A stretch of 64,000 nucleotides of DNA from Pseudomonas sp. KU26590 (GTDB taxonomy: Bacteria > Pseudomonadota > Gammaproteobacteria > Pseudomonadales > Pseudomonadaceae), in the NCBI RefSeq assembly GCF_026153515.1, contig NZ_CP110644.1, positions 3,873,501 through 3,937,500 of the forward strand, in the 5' to 3' direction. This document shows positions 36,247 to 44,402 of this stretch, one piece after another. Under the pieces are notes generated by a model. The model was not told the origin of the DNA. It did not search any database and was given only the letters and a program-made list of their open reading frames with translations. Both the position numbers and the translations under genes were made by a program. Position 1 is the stretch's first letter, and every line of letters starts with the position of its first letter.

Positions 36247-36720
36247 TTCGAACCTCGCCTTATGAACCTTGATGCCATGAACTCTATCCGGACGCCGCCG
36301 GTAACACTATCAGTGGCTATTAATAGTCAACATGCCTGCTGTCGATTCTGATGATGCAGGCGCCCGCTGAATCCGAAGCGGCCGTCCCGGGCCTGCAGGC
36401 CGCACATTGTTGGGTGCTCGCCGCGACATTGCAACCCGAAGGTCGAACATCAATGAATCCAGGGCTCCACGCCGCCTGCATCGGAGCCGATTACAAAGGG
36501 CCAGTACCTAGGGATTGGTGTCTTTTTACCCGTCAAGGTCTCATGGGCGCCTATCAGCGGCATGGCGCAAAGCGCATTTATACCGGTGTGGGAAAATTCA
36601 ACAATGCAGACAATCGGTATTTACCCGTAATATCCCTGCCTGAGGTGAACACGTGGCGCGCGTCTGGGCCGCCGCTGCTGTTTTGAACATGTATCGACCT
36701 ATGCCCCCGAGACCCCCGTC
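36247..36720. promoter_or_regulatory. Divergent regulatory region, no gene supported
   Basis: The 474-bp space between the MDR gene and the divergent LysR gene contains the palindrome CTATTAATAG at 36317-36326, about 70 bp upstream of the MDR start, which is compatible with a LysR-type site. A 111-codon frame at 36351-36686 has no ribosome site and reads unlike protein, so I leave it out. Confidence 0.4.
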
Positions 36721-37635
36721 ATGAATCGCAACGACCTGCGTCGCGTCGACCTCAATCTGCTCATCGTTTTCGAAACACTGATGCATGAACGCAGCGTCAC
36801 CCGCGCTGCCGAGAAGCTGTTCCTCGGCCAGCCGGCGATCAGTGCGGCGTTGTCGCGATTGCGCGGGCTGTTCGACGATCCGCTGTTCGTGCGCACCGGG
36901 CGCAGTATGGAACCCACTGCTCGGGCCATCGAGATCTTCGGCCTGCTGTCCCCTGCCCTGGACTCCATTTCCACCGCTGTCAGCCGCGCTGCCGACTTTG
37001 ACCCGGCCACCAGCACGGCGGTGTTCCGCATCGGGCTGTCCGATGAAGTCGAGTTCGCCCTGCTGCCGTCACTGCTCAAGCGCCTGCGCTCGGAGGCACC
37101 GGGCATCGTGCTGGTGGTGCGTCGCACCAACTACATCCTCATGCCGGCGCTGTTGTCTTCCGGCGAAATCTCCATCGGCGTCAGCTACACCGACGACCTC
37201 CCCGCCAACGCCAAGCGCAAAGTGCTGCGCCGCAGCAAACCCAAACTGCTGCGCGCCGATACCATGCCGGGGCCGATCACCCTGGACGACTTCTGCGCCC
37301 GCCCCCACGCCCTGGTGTCCTTCGCCGGCGACCTGGGCGGGTTCATCGACGAACACCTGGAAAAAATCGGCCGCAAACGTCACGTGGTGCTGGCGGTGCC
37401 GCAGTTCAACGGGCTGGCGACGCTGATTGCCGGGACCGACATCGTCGCGACCGTGCCGGACTACGCCGCCGCCGTGCTGACGGCTGCAGGGGGGGTGCGC
37501 TCGGAAGAGTTGCCGATTGAATCGCGTACGTTTGAGCTGCACATGGCCTGGCGCGGGTCGCAGGACAATGATCCGGGGGAAAGATGGTTAAGGTCGCGGA
37601 TTCAGATGTTTTTTGGGGATCCGGATAGCTTGTGA
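36721..37635 (+). CDS. LysR-family transcriptional regulator
   Basis: The 304-residue protein has the LysR HTH at its N-terminus (DLNLLIVFETLMHERSVTRA, then LFLGQPAISAALSRLR, residues about 9-50) and a substrate-binding domain with FRIGLSDEVEFALLP. The N-terminal form (RRVDLNLL) is that of the PcaQ/NodD-like subgroup. Effector unknown. It faces away from the MDR oxidoreductase at 35224, the usual arrangement for a LysR protein and its target. Confidence 0.88.
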   Translation: MNRNDLRRVDLNLLIVFETLMHERSVTRAAEKLFLGQPAISAALSRLRGLFDDPLFVRTGRSMEPTARAIEIFGLLSPALDSISTAVSRAADFDPATSTAVFRIGLSDEVEFALLPSLLKRLRSEAPGIVLVVRRTNYILMPALLSSGEISIGVSYTDDLPANAKRKVLRRSKPKLLRADTMPGPITLDDFCARPHALVSFAGDLGGFIDEHLEKIGRKRHVVLAVPQFNGLATLIAGTDIVATVPDYAAAVLTAAGGVRSEELPIESRTFELHMAWRGSQDNDPGERWLRSRIQMFFGDPDSL

Positions 37636-37675
37636 TGGATGGCCCGTGGACATTTATTGAAGAGCAGCGCCAACA

Positions 37676-38053
37676 ATGAAACATCCAACTCCCTGCTACG
37701 CGCTGTTCACTGTGATGCTTTCACTGTTCTGCCAACCCGTCCTGGCATCGTCGTGGCAAATCTGCAGGATGGAGTTGCGTATTACTGATGTCGTGACACA
37801 ACCCTTTCCACAATTGCAGGCCGATATCCTGAAAGTAAGCGCAAAGGCGGCCAATGTCATCTGCCCGAAGCAGGGCACGACTTTCATGTTTACGCCCGAA
37901 ACGTCGGACTATCAGGCGGTGATTCCACGCCGAAGCTGGCCAAAAAAAGGGCAAGTGGTGCGCTTTGATTACCGGTACCTGGACGGCACCTGTAAAGGCG
38001 ACGGTAATGCTTATCCTTGCCGCATCAAGCACTACTCGCTGCCGAGGCAATGA
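37676..38053 (+). CDS. Small secreted protein of unknown function
   Basis: The 125-residue protein has a signal peptide (residues about 1-25, CYALFTVMLSLFCQPVLA, cleavage after VLASS) and four Cys in the mature part (ICR, VIC, DGTC, YPC), which could form two disulfides in the periplasm. Many Lys and Arg make the C-terminal half basic. I do not recognise the family. It starts the accessory island, 40 bp after the LysR gene on the same strand. Confidence 0.65.
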   Translation: MKHPTPCYALFTVMLSLFCQPVLASSWQICRMELRITDVVTQPFPQLQADILKVSAKAANVICPKQGTTFMFTPETSDYQAVIPRRSWPKKGQVVRFDYRYLDGTCKGDGNAYPCRIKHYSLPRQ

Positions 38054-38102
38054 AAGTTGAATCATAAAAAGCTACTGGGCTATCTTCCCGGCAATTTGCG
38101 GC

Positions 38103-38252
38103 TCAGCCGGCCACCGACAGAACCGCCTCTTCTTCCCGATAGTTGGCATGAAACACTGCAGCGTACAAAGGGCTGACGCCTTCATCGAGCAGGATTTGCA
38201 ATGTACGTCTGGCGGCGTCGAACAGCGCCTGTTCCAGAGCTTTCCAATTCAT
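38103..38252 (-). CDS. Truncated DUF4303-like immunity-type protein
   Basis: This 49-residue frame begins MNWKALEQALFDAARRTL and stops after VLSVAG. Its pattern (amphipathic helix, LLDEGVSPLYAAVFHANY strand) resembles the N-terminus of DUF4303 proteins such as the one at 39851. AAGGAG lies 7 bases before its ATG (an earlier in-frame ATG is at 38255), in the 27-bp gap after the 38280 gene, so it is translated from the same operon. It is likely a shortened remnant of a 170-residue protein; the sequence after the stop keeps no obvious similarity in other frames. Confidence 0.5.
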   Translation of the reverse strand: MNWKALEQALFDAARRTLQILLDEGVSPLYAAVFHANYREEEAVLSVAG

Positions 38253-38279
38253 CATTCAGCTCCTTGCTGACTACTGGGT

Positions 38280-38840
38280 TCAGCCGAGCAGGTCGAGCAT
38301 GCCATCAAGGGTGCTTTCCAGAAGCGCCAATTCGATGTGGGTGCCATCGCCATATTCGGCGGTGCGCAGCGCGCATTCTATTATCACCGTGAGTCCCAGA
38401 CGTCCCCGGTGGCCCGGGTATTTACGCAGCTTGAGTTCAACCCGGGTCGGGCTTAGCCAGGTGCTGCGGTCTGCCGACCACAGATCATCCTCGAAGCCAA
38501 ACACCACGTTCCCGTTTTGGGTATCAATGATTTGCGGCGGGAACACCCAATGGGAGTTGCCTGCTTCCCACGGGATCGCCTGGACTTGGTAGCGACCGTC
38601 TGGAGACAGGGACAGTATTTCGATGTCGCTCACGTGTGTGTGCTCTTGTAACGGGCGCTGGGCCGGGGTATTGCGAAACAATAAAGAAAGCGCCCCGCCG
38701 CTACCAGTCTCCCCTCCACTCTTCGAGAAACTCGGTGTCTCTGGACAGACCGACTCTTTCCCCAACTGGTAAAACGCCTCCATCAGGGACTCGCGCTCTA
38801 CGGTTTCAATCTCATTTTCAAATTGGTTGATCTGCAGCAT
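38280..38840 (-). CDS. Hypothetical protein in immunity island
   Basis: From the ATG at 38840 the product has 186 residues. The first part is helical and acidic (MLQINQFENEIETVERESL), then comes a Gly/Ser-rich link and a beta-rich C-terminal domain with IEILSLSPDGRYQVQAIPW, VFGFEDDLWSADRSTW and LKLRKYPGHRGRLGLTV. The frame is open to a TTG at 38888. The family is not recognised; size, acidity and company suggest an immunity protein. Its start overlaps the end of a degraded upstream frame by about 20 bp. Confidence 0.6.
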   Translation of the reverse strand: MLQINQFENEIETVERESLMEAFYQLGKESVCPETPSFSKSGGETGSGGALSLLFRNTPAQRPLQEHTHVSDIEILSLSPDGRYQVQAIPWEAGNSHWVFPPQIIDTQNGNVVFGFEDDLWSADRSTWLSPTRVELKLRKYPGHRGRLGLTVIIECALRTAEYGDGTHIELALLESTLDGMLDLLG

Positions 38841-39110
38841 CGCGCTTTCGAAGAGCCAGCTTCGTTTCGTCCATGACCCGGAAATCAATCGGGTAGTGCT
38901 GCTCCCACTTGTGACATGGCTCCAGAACCCTTTTCGCGACGTTTCGAATCAGCAGACTATTGAACCATCATTTCAAAAGCCGATCTCTAATGCGACGATG
39001 AGCCCGAGCCGCGCAAGGAAGAGTACCTTCTTGAATGTCCTCAGCCTGATTAAAGGCAACGCGCCGTCAGGCCAATGGTTCTGAAGGGACTCGCTGCGAG
39101 CATGATTATC
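38818..39110 (-). pseudogene. Degraded coding remnant upstream of the 38280 gene
   Basis: On the minus strand two protein-like stretches lie in different frames without a start codon: SLQNHWPDGALPLIRLRTF...LIVALEIGF, ending with TGA at about 38972, and then LLIRNVAKRVLEPCHKWEQ...DAADQPI, ending with TGA at 38818-38820. The second overlaps the start of the 38280 gene by about 20 bp, as genes in an operon do. This suggests one former gene broken by a frameshift. No family could be assigned. Confidence 0.35.
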
Positions 39111-39151
39111 CAGTCACTGAAGATCATCTACCCCCTATCACTGGAGCACAC

Positions 39152-39601
39152 ATGAAATACGACGATGCCTCTTGGCACTACGGGGGCACCTTCCCCAAAC
39201 ATCTGCCAAAGACAGCTGGCGCCACGCATATCGGTATGTTTCTCGCATGGATGCTGATCAATGGCCTGGCCAGCGAAGAACTGGAGGAAGACGCCGAGAG
39301 CGAACTCGCCCAACTCAAGGATCGCACCCTCACCGGGGCACAGTTCGTAATGACCGTGCTGGACGAAAAACTGACTGACCAGGAGTTCTCTGAAGCCGGC
39401 AATGCGTTTGCCGTTGCTTATTACGAAGGTTTGAACAACGACAGTCGGTACGTTGACGACTACCTGCTGACCTTCGGTGTCGGCCTTGAAACCCTCTACG
39501 GCGTTGAGGACAGCTGGGCTAATTACGATCAGCTGTCGGGCGTGATGGACGCACGCTTCGCGGCCTGGAATGCAGCCGGGCGGCCTGAATTTTTTAATTG
39601 A
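39152..39601 (+). CDS. DUF7832-like protein, probable immunity protein
   Basis: The 149-residue acidic protein begins MKYDDASWHYGGTFPKHLP, the beginning typical of a family found in polymorphic-toxin immunity loci (DUF7832 type). It continues with a helical Glu-rich segment (EELEEDAESELAQL) and ends RPEFFN. GGAG lies 5 bases before the ATG. No toxin gene adjoins it, so it is an orphan immunity candidate. The assignment rests on the N-terminal pattern. Confidence 0.65.
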   Translation: MKYDDASWHYGGTFPKHLPKTAGATHIGMFLAWMLINGLASEELEEDAESELAQLKDRTLTGAQFVMTVLDEKLTDQEFSEAGNAFAVAYYEGLNNDSRYVDDYLLTFGVGLETLYGVEDSWANYDQLSGVMDARFAAWNAAGRPEFFN

Positions 39602-39850
39602 ACGTGCTTTCGATGACCTGCTGGCGCAGTTGGCAGCAACCCCTACGGCAGTGCCCGCCAGCCTTGAGCTGATCGCATCACTGTCCTCACCCCTTAGGCT
39701 GTGATTGTTGTCTGCCTGGTGGCGGTGGTTTGGCGCTTGACTGAAGAGCCCGACGTTAGGCGCTATAGAAAGACGCTACGTTTCTGAAATGACGCCCAGA
39801 CCTGCGCTGATGCCCCAATAATGGTTAGCCAAACCTGCGACGAGAGACCC

Positions 39851-40357
39851 ATGTCCACTTTGAATATCGTGCATTTTCAACGAGATGTCCTCAGCGCGTC
39901 CATGAGCGCCATCGAACAGTTTCGAGCGGACTTTCCGAAGACGCAGGTCTGTGGATTCGCGCTGTATTCCGACGCCGATGCACGAACACTGGCACCCTCT
40001 TTCAACACTCAAGACTATCTGGCCCGCGTCCAAGCCGAATACCCGGGTGAGGAGCAATACTTCAAGTGGTCCCCCGCCGAATGGAGCCACGAAGCCTACG
40101 GCGGGGAATTCTTTAACGATCTGTCGAAAATGCTCTGGAACATGGCCGACGCGACCACCGAAAGCAATTTCGTGGCGCATCGCAGGCATATATTTGAGCA
40201 ATGTGTCATCGCCCTGAAAAAACTGACGACGACGTTCGACACGGCCATTTATGTATTTTTGGTGTCTGACTTTGAAAGCATAGAAGATCAGATTGCCTGG
40301 GTAACCGCTCTTAACACTCCAGACCAGGCCGACGAGTTCAGGACATGGATGGAATAA
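39851..40357 (+). CDS. DUF4303 protein, probable immunity protein
   Basis: The 168-residue protein has the DUF4303 pattern: an N-terminal helix (FQRDVLSASMSAIEQF), a VCGFALYSDADA strand, the central YFKWSPAEWSHEAYGGEFFN motif and a C-terminal VFLVSDFESIEDQ. DUF4303 proteins occur as immunity partners in polymorphic toxin systems. The start at 39851 follows CGAGAGA; the frame is open from 39821. No cognate toxin is nearby. The remnant at 38103 may be a shortened relative. Confidence 0.7.
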   Translation: MSTLNIVHFQRDVLSASMSAIEQFRADFPKTQVCGFALYSDADARTLAPSFNTQDYLARVQAEYPGEEQYFKWSPAEWSHEAYGGEFFNDLSKMLWNMADATTESNFVAHRRHIFEQCVIALKKLTTTFDTAIYVFLVSDFESIEDQIAWVTALNTPDQADEFRTWME

Positions 40358-40415
40358 GCGTCCAGCTGGAGACTCGGATCACTGGATAGTCAATATGTTT
40401 GCAAGGACTCCAATC

Positions 40416-41006
40416 ATGAGCCTCGTCGATACTTACCTCGCCGGTCTGCGCAAGGCATTGCCAGCCGAAAAACTCAGTGAGCTGAAGCATGCGCACGGGG
40501 CTTGTGCAGCAGACGTGCAGCGGCTAACCGAGCGTTATCCATTGTGCTCCGCGAGCCTGGTGGAACTGCTTGGCCGGATTGACGGCACACATTATCGGGA
40601 TTACCCGGACGGCAAAGTCTTGGTGCTGGTACTAGGCTCCGATGTATTGGAGTACCCCTACTACCTGAGTTCGATCGATCAAATCCTTGAAGAAAGTGAC
40701 ACGTACACCCGGAGCATTGCGCAAATATATGCAGGCTATCTGGATGAGATGCCCGACTTGATCGGCCCCGGAATCGACATAACGCTGGGCATGCATGAGC
40801 GGCTATGTTTCTCACATTGCATGAACAATGGGGGAAGCTCGAAGCTGTACATCGACTTCAATCCCACGCCAGGCGGCACGGTGGGTCAGGTCATGCGCTT
40901 TCTGCATGACCCGGATAACTATGAGGTGATTGCGCCGAGCTTCGATCACTACCTGCAACAGCTGATCGATGACGACTACGCCTTCCTGTTCGACGATGAA
41001 GATTAA
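40416..41006 (+). CDS. SMI1/KNR4 (SUKH) family protein
   Basis: The 196-residue acidic protein fits the SUKH immunity superfamily: YPLCSASLVELLGRIDGTHY near the N-terminus, the strand VLVLGSDVLEYPYYL, then LYIDFNPTPGGTVGQVMRF and a C-terminal acidic tail FDDED. SUKH proteins neutralise nuclease and other toxins delivered by contact-dependent or type VI systems. AAGGA lies upstream of the ATG at 40416. It is the last gene before the IS element. Confidence 0.8.
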   Translation: MSLVDTYLAGLRKALPAEKLSELKHAHGACAADVQRLTERYPLCSASLVELLGRIDGTHYRDYPDGKVLVLVLGSDVLEYPYYLSSIDQILEESDTYTRSIAQIYAGYLDEMPDLIGPGIDITLGMHERLCFSHCMNNGGSSKLYIDFNPTPGGTVGQVMRFLHDPDNYEVIAPSFDHYLQQLIDDDYAFLFDDED

Positions 41007-41022
41007 GTCCGCGTGCCGCTAA

Positions 41023-42215
41023 GGAAACTCTGAAAAAGACTTCCAAATCTGGTGAAATACGCCAGTCCCAAGCACTGAACGGTTGAGTCCCGATGAAGCA
41101 GATGTCCTTCGCTGACGCCGAATACGCTGGCAAACGCAAACAAACCCGCCGTGAACGCTTCCTGATCGAGATGGATCAGGTCGTGCCCTGGAATGGCTTG
41201 GTCAAACTGATCGAGCCGCACTATCCAACGGGAGAAGGTGGTCGTCCGGCATACCCGTTGATGGCGATGTTGCGGGTTCATCTGATGCAGAACTGGTTCG
41301 GTTATAGCGACCCAGCTATGGAAGAATCGCTGTACGAAACTACGATTCTGCGCCAGTTTGCCGGGCTGCATCTGGATCGGATTCCAGACGAAACCACGAT
41401 CCTCAACTTCCGCAGATTGCTCGAAAAACATGAGCTGGCCGGTGGGATTTTGCAGGTCATCAATGGCTATTTGGGCGACCGTGGTTTGTTGTTGCGCCAA
41501 GGCACCGTGGTCGATGCGACGATCATTCATGCGCCGAGTTCGACCAAGAACAAGGACGGCAAACGCGACCCTGAAATGCATCAAACCAAGAAGGGAAATC
41601 AATACTATTTCGGGATGAAATCGCACATCGGTGTCGATGCCGAATCCGGTTTGGTGCATAGCGTAGTGGGCACTGCGGCGAATGTGGCGGACGTAACCCA
41701 GGTCGATCAGTTACTGCACGGAGAAGAAACTTACGTCTCTGGCGATGCCGGTTACACCGGCGTCGAAAAGCGCCCCGAGCATCAAGATCGCCAAATGATC
41801 TGGTCGATTGCTGCGCGGCCCAGCAGCTATAAAAAGCATGCAAAGAAGAGTCTGATCGGGCGCATGCGTCGCAAAATCGAATACGCGAAAGCTCAACTGC
41901 GCGCCAAGGTTGAGCATCCGTTTCGAGTAATCAAGCGCCAGTTTGGTTATACGAAAGTACGCTTCCGAGGCCTGCTGAAAAACACTGCGCAGCAGACCAC
42001 GCTGTTTGCTCTGTCGAACCTGTGGATGATGCGAAAACGATTACTCAATGCAGGAGAGGTACGCCTTTAATGCGGAAAATGAGTGCTGAAAAGCGCTTGT
42101 ACGCAGAAAAAAGCGGGGATTGAGAGAGCAAAAGGTCTAATTTTCGATTGAGTCGACATTTTTTGAGCCTCAAGCAACGGGGCTGTTAAAAACGCGTGCC
42201 TACTTCAGACCTTCC
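41023..42215 (+). mobile_element. Complete IS5-family insertion sequence (1193 bp)
   Basis: The element is bounded by imperfect terminal inverted repeats, GGAAACTCTGAAAAAGAC on the left and, read inward from the right, GGAAGGTCTGAAGTAGGC (13 of 18 match). A 4-bp direct repeat CTAA flanks it (41019-41022 and 42216-42219), the target size of the IS5 group. A single intact transposase gene fills it. The insertion lies 12 bp after the SUKH stop codon. Confidence 0.93.
41093..42070 (+). CDS. IS5-family transposase
   Basis: The 325-residue protein is a full-length DDE transposase of the IS5 type. It has the N-terminal domain (KQMSFADAEY and VKLIEPHYPTGEGGRPAYPL), the first catalytic Asp in GTVVDATIIHAPSS, the second in SGDAGYTGVEKR, and the Glu in AKAQLRAKVEHPFRVIKRQF (the YREK-like signature). 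No frameshift is seen, so the element may still be active. Confidence 0.95.
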   Translation: MKQMSFADAEYAGKRKQTRRERFLIEMDQVVPWNGLVKLIEPHYPTGEGGRPAYPLMAMLRVHLMQNWFGYSDPAMEESLYETTILRQFAGLHLDRIPDETTILNFRRLLEKHELAGGILQVINGYLGDRGLLLRQGTVVDATIIHAPSSTKNKDGKRDPEMHQTKKGNQYYFGMKSHIGVDAESGLVHSVVGTAANVADVTQVDQLLHGEETYVSGDAGYTGVEKRPEHQDRQMIWSIAARPSSYKKHAKKSLIGRMRRKIEYAKAQLRAKVEHPFRVIKRQFGYTKVRFRGLLKNTAQQTTLFALSNLWMMRKRLLNAGEVRL

Positions 42216-42280
42216 CTAAGGATCTGCGGACCCTGAACGGCAAACGCGGCAACTTCAATCCATGGCGGAAGCGCCCAGAC

Positions 42281-42709
42281 TCAAGCCATAGATTCCAGCT
42301 TATCGTCAGCAACCGCGGACCGCCGCAGTTCCAGAATCGTGCGTTCATGCACCGCGCCCCACTCGCGCATGGCACTCACCAATGGCACGAGAGAGTTGCC
42401 CAGTTGCGTCAGCGAATACTCCACCTTGGGCGGTACTTCGCGGTAGATCTCGCGATGAATAACCCCGTCAGTTTCCAGCTCTCTCAGTTGCAGTGTCAGC
42501 ATCCTCTGGGTGATGTCAGGTATTGAGCGACGCAGCTCATTGAAGCGCTGCGTGCCTGACATCAGGTGGAACAGGATGAGCGATTTCCACTTTCCGCCAA
42601 TGACATCGACCGTAAACGCGACGGGGCATGCGAACGCTTCAAGTTCGTCCTGAGGATTACATTTCTTCACGTTTATCACCACGGTATAAAAAGTGTGCCT
42701 ACAGCACAT
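42281..42709 (-). CDS. HxlR-family transcriptional regulator
   Basis: The 142-residue frame carries the HxlR winged [45 protein letters not shown] and [16 protein letters not shown]. An N-terminal Cys (ACPV) is conserved in this family and often senses electrophiles or oxidants. The natural start could be a GTG at 42670 (before KKCNPQDEL) rather than the ATG at 42709. It diverges from an Old Yellow Enzyme gene, a common pairing in which HxlR represses the enzyme until a reactive electrophile appears. Confidence 0.88.
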   Translation of the reverse strand: MCCRHTFYTVVINVKKCNPQDELEAFACPVAFTVDVIGGKWKSLILFHLMSGTQRFNELRRSIPDITQRMLTLQLRELETDGVIHREIYREVPPKVEYSLTQLGNSLVPLVSAMREWGAVHERTILELRRSAVADDKLESMA

Positions 42710-42782
42710 TATTGTGCGTACTTACTCGCCAGTGCTGCGTACGCTAGCATCATTCCATATTGATCACTATGGAATCCGCCAG
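42710..42782. promoter_or_regulatory. Divergent promoter with GTGCGTAC/CTGCGTAC direct repeat
   Basis: Between the HxlR and Old Yellow Enzyme genes, GTGCGTAC at 42713 and CTGCGTAC at 42737 repeat at a 24-bp spacing. This is a plausible HxlR operator, since the family binds paired GTAC-containing sites. Confidence 0.5.
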
Positions 42783-43826
42783 ATGAGCTTGTTGCTGTCC
42801 CCTTGCGAAATCAAAGGCCTCACACTGAAAAACCGCGTTGTTATGTCCCCTATGTGCATGCACATGGCGGCGGACGATGGCTTCGTCACTGACTGGCACC
42901 GCGTTCATTACGGCGCTCGCGCGTTGGGTCAGGCGGGGCTGATTTTTCCAGAAACACTGGCTGTCCACGCTGACGGGCGTATCGGCGCCGGTGACCTCGG
43001 TATCTGGAGCGATGAACACGTCGTCGGCTTGAAAGCGCTGGTTGAGTTGCTTCATGGCTTTGGCGCAAAGGCCGGCGCCCAGATCGGCCATGCCGGGCGC
43101 AACGCTGATCTGCCCAATCTGATCCACATCGCGCCATCGGCCATTCCCTTCACCGACACCAGCCCGGTTCCCCGTGCACTCGCGGCGGAGGAAATTCCGG
43201 GGCTGGTCAAGCTTTACGGCGATGCCGCACGACGCGCCAGCGCCGCCGGATTCGACGTCCTTGAGATCCATGCCGCGCACGGTTATTTGCTGAACGAGTT
43301 TCTCTCGCCCCTGGCCAATACCCGCGACGACGAATATGGCGGCGATGCCAAACGTCGCTATCGTTTCCTGCGCGAAGTGCTGGAGGAAGTCAAAACCCAT
43401 TGGGGGGATCGCCCACTGTTCGTTCGCATATCAAGTTCTGATTATGCGCAAGGCGGCAACACGCCTGAGTCGTTCCTTGAATACGGTCGGTGGATGAAAG
43501 AGCAAGGTGTCGACCTGATCGACTGCAGTTCCGGCGGTATCAAGATGGTCAAGGTGCGGACCTACCCGGGCTATCAGGTGCCGGCCGCAGAGTTGCTGCG
43601 CAAAGAACTGCATATTGCTACAGGCGCCGTGGGTGTGATTCAGAGTGGACGCCACGCCGAAGAAATTCTACAAAACGGCCGAGCTGACCTGGTGTTCGTG
43701 GGCCGGCAAATCCTGCGGGATCCATTCTGGGTTCGCACCGCTGCCGATGATCTAAAAGAAATCATCGAAATACCTACCGCCTACACGCGTTATGGATCTG
43801 TCTGGCTGGATACCACTGCTCATTGA
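42783..43826 (+). CDS. NADH:flavin oxidoreductase (Old Yellow Enzyme, YqjM type)
   Basis: The 347-residue FMN barrel begins LLSPCEIKGLTLKNRVVMSPMCMH, with Cys in the FMN-contacting position typical of thermophilic-like YqjM enzymes. It has AGAQIGHAGRNADLP with the His of the substrate pair, the conserved HAAHGYLLNEFLSP and NTRDDEYGGDAKRRYRF, and a C-terminal GRQILRDPFW. These enzymes reduce activated C=C bonds of electrophiles using NAD(P)H. The start at 42783 is chosen as the family N-terminus; the frame is open from 42693. It probably forms an operon with the next gene. Confidence 0.92.
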   Translation: MSLLLSPCEIKGLTLKNRVVMSPMCMHMAADDGFVTDWHRVHYGARALGQAGLIFPETLAVHADGRIGAGDLGIWSDEHVVGLKALVELLHGFGAKAGAQIGHAGRNADLPNLIHIAPSAIPFTDTSPVPRALAAEEIPGLVKLYGDAARRASAAGFDVLEIHAAHGYLLNEFLSPLANTRDDEYGGDAKRRYRFLREVLEEVKTHWGDRPLFVRISSSDYAQGGNTPESFLEYGRWMKEQGVDLIDCSSGGIKMVKVRTYPGYQVPAAELLRKELHIATGAVGVIQSGRHAEEILQNGRADLVFVGRQILRDPFWVRTAADDLKEIIEIPTAYTRYGSVWLDTTAH

Positions 43827-43839
43827 TAAGAGTGAACAC

Positions 43840-44334
43840 ATGAAAATGACTTCAATGACGAGTTGGCTTTTTGTCGCCCTGATTTCCAGTCTGGGCGCAA
43901 TTGCTCAGGCAGATACCCAACCCCATGAAAAACAAGTGAGTCATACCGTCGTGAATAAACCTACCTACGTAGATGAATACCAGGCCATCACCGAGGTGCT
44001 CAATAAATACATCGAAGGCTGCAAGCAGGCCAAAAGCAGCATCATGAAACCCGCTTTCGACGAGCAGGCGACGATGTACAGCGTCGGTGCCGATGGCAAG
44101 CTCGCAGGCGGTGCGATTCCGATTCTGTTCAAGGGCATCGATGAGGATTTTCGGCCGTCTCCTGAGGCCAAGGCCGCTATAACCCGTATCGAGATCGTGG
44201 GTGCTGCAGCCAGCGCCCGGATCGACGCCAATGACATGTCAGGCCTCTCTTTCACTGACTTCTTCCATCTGCTGAAAGTCGAGGGCAAGTGGACGGTGGT
44301 CAGCAAGATTTTCCAGGCCCATGATGGGTCTTGA
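43840..44334 (+). CDS. Secreted NTF2-like (lumazine-binding type) protein
   Basis: The 164-residue protein has a signal peptide (SWLFVALISSLGAIAQA, residues about 7-23) and an NTF2-like fold: EYQAITEVLNKYIEGCKQ, then the strand AFDEQATMYSVGADGKLAGG, and a C-terminal DFFHLLKVEGKWTVVSKIF. The pattern is that of the putative lumazine-binding family (NTF2-like). AAGAG lies 7 bases before the ATG, 13 bp after the Old Yellow Enzyme stop, so the two are probably one transcript. Its role is unknown; it may bind a ligand related to the enzyme. Confidence 0.75.
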   Translation: MKMTSMTSWLFVALISSLGAIAQADTQPHEKQVSHTVVNKPTYVDEYQAITEVLNKYIEGCKQAKSSIMKPAFDEQATMYSVGADGKLAGGAIPILFKGIDEDFRPSPEAKAAITRIEIVGAAASARIDANDMSGLSFTDFFHLLKVEGKWTVVSKIFQAHDGS

Positions 44335-44402
44335 TGGAGCCCACATAGATTGACGTCCCGAGGTGGGTGCTTGTCGCGCCGACGGCAACTCTCCAGCACT
44401 AC

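Noticed and set aside
36351..36686. 111-codon plus-strand frame before the LysR gene
   Set aside because: No ribosome site, no recognisable pattern, and it lies in a divergent promoter region.
38827..39084. Plus-strand frame of 85 codons
   Set aside because: It is opposite to the minus-strand operon, whose frames read more like protein.
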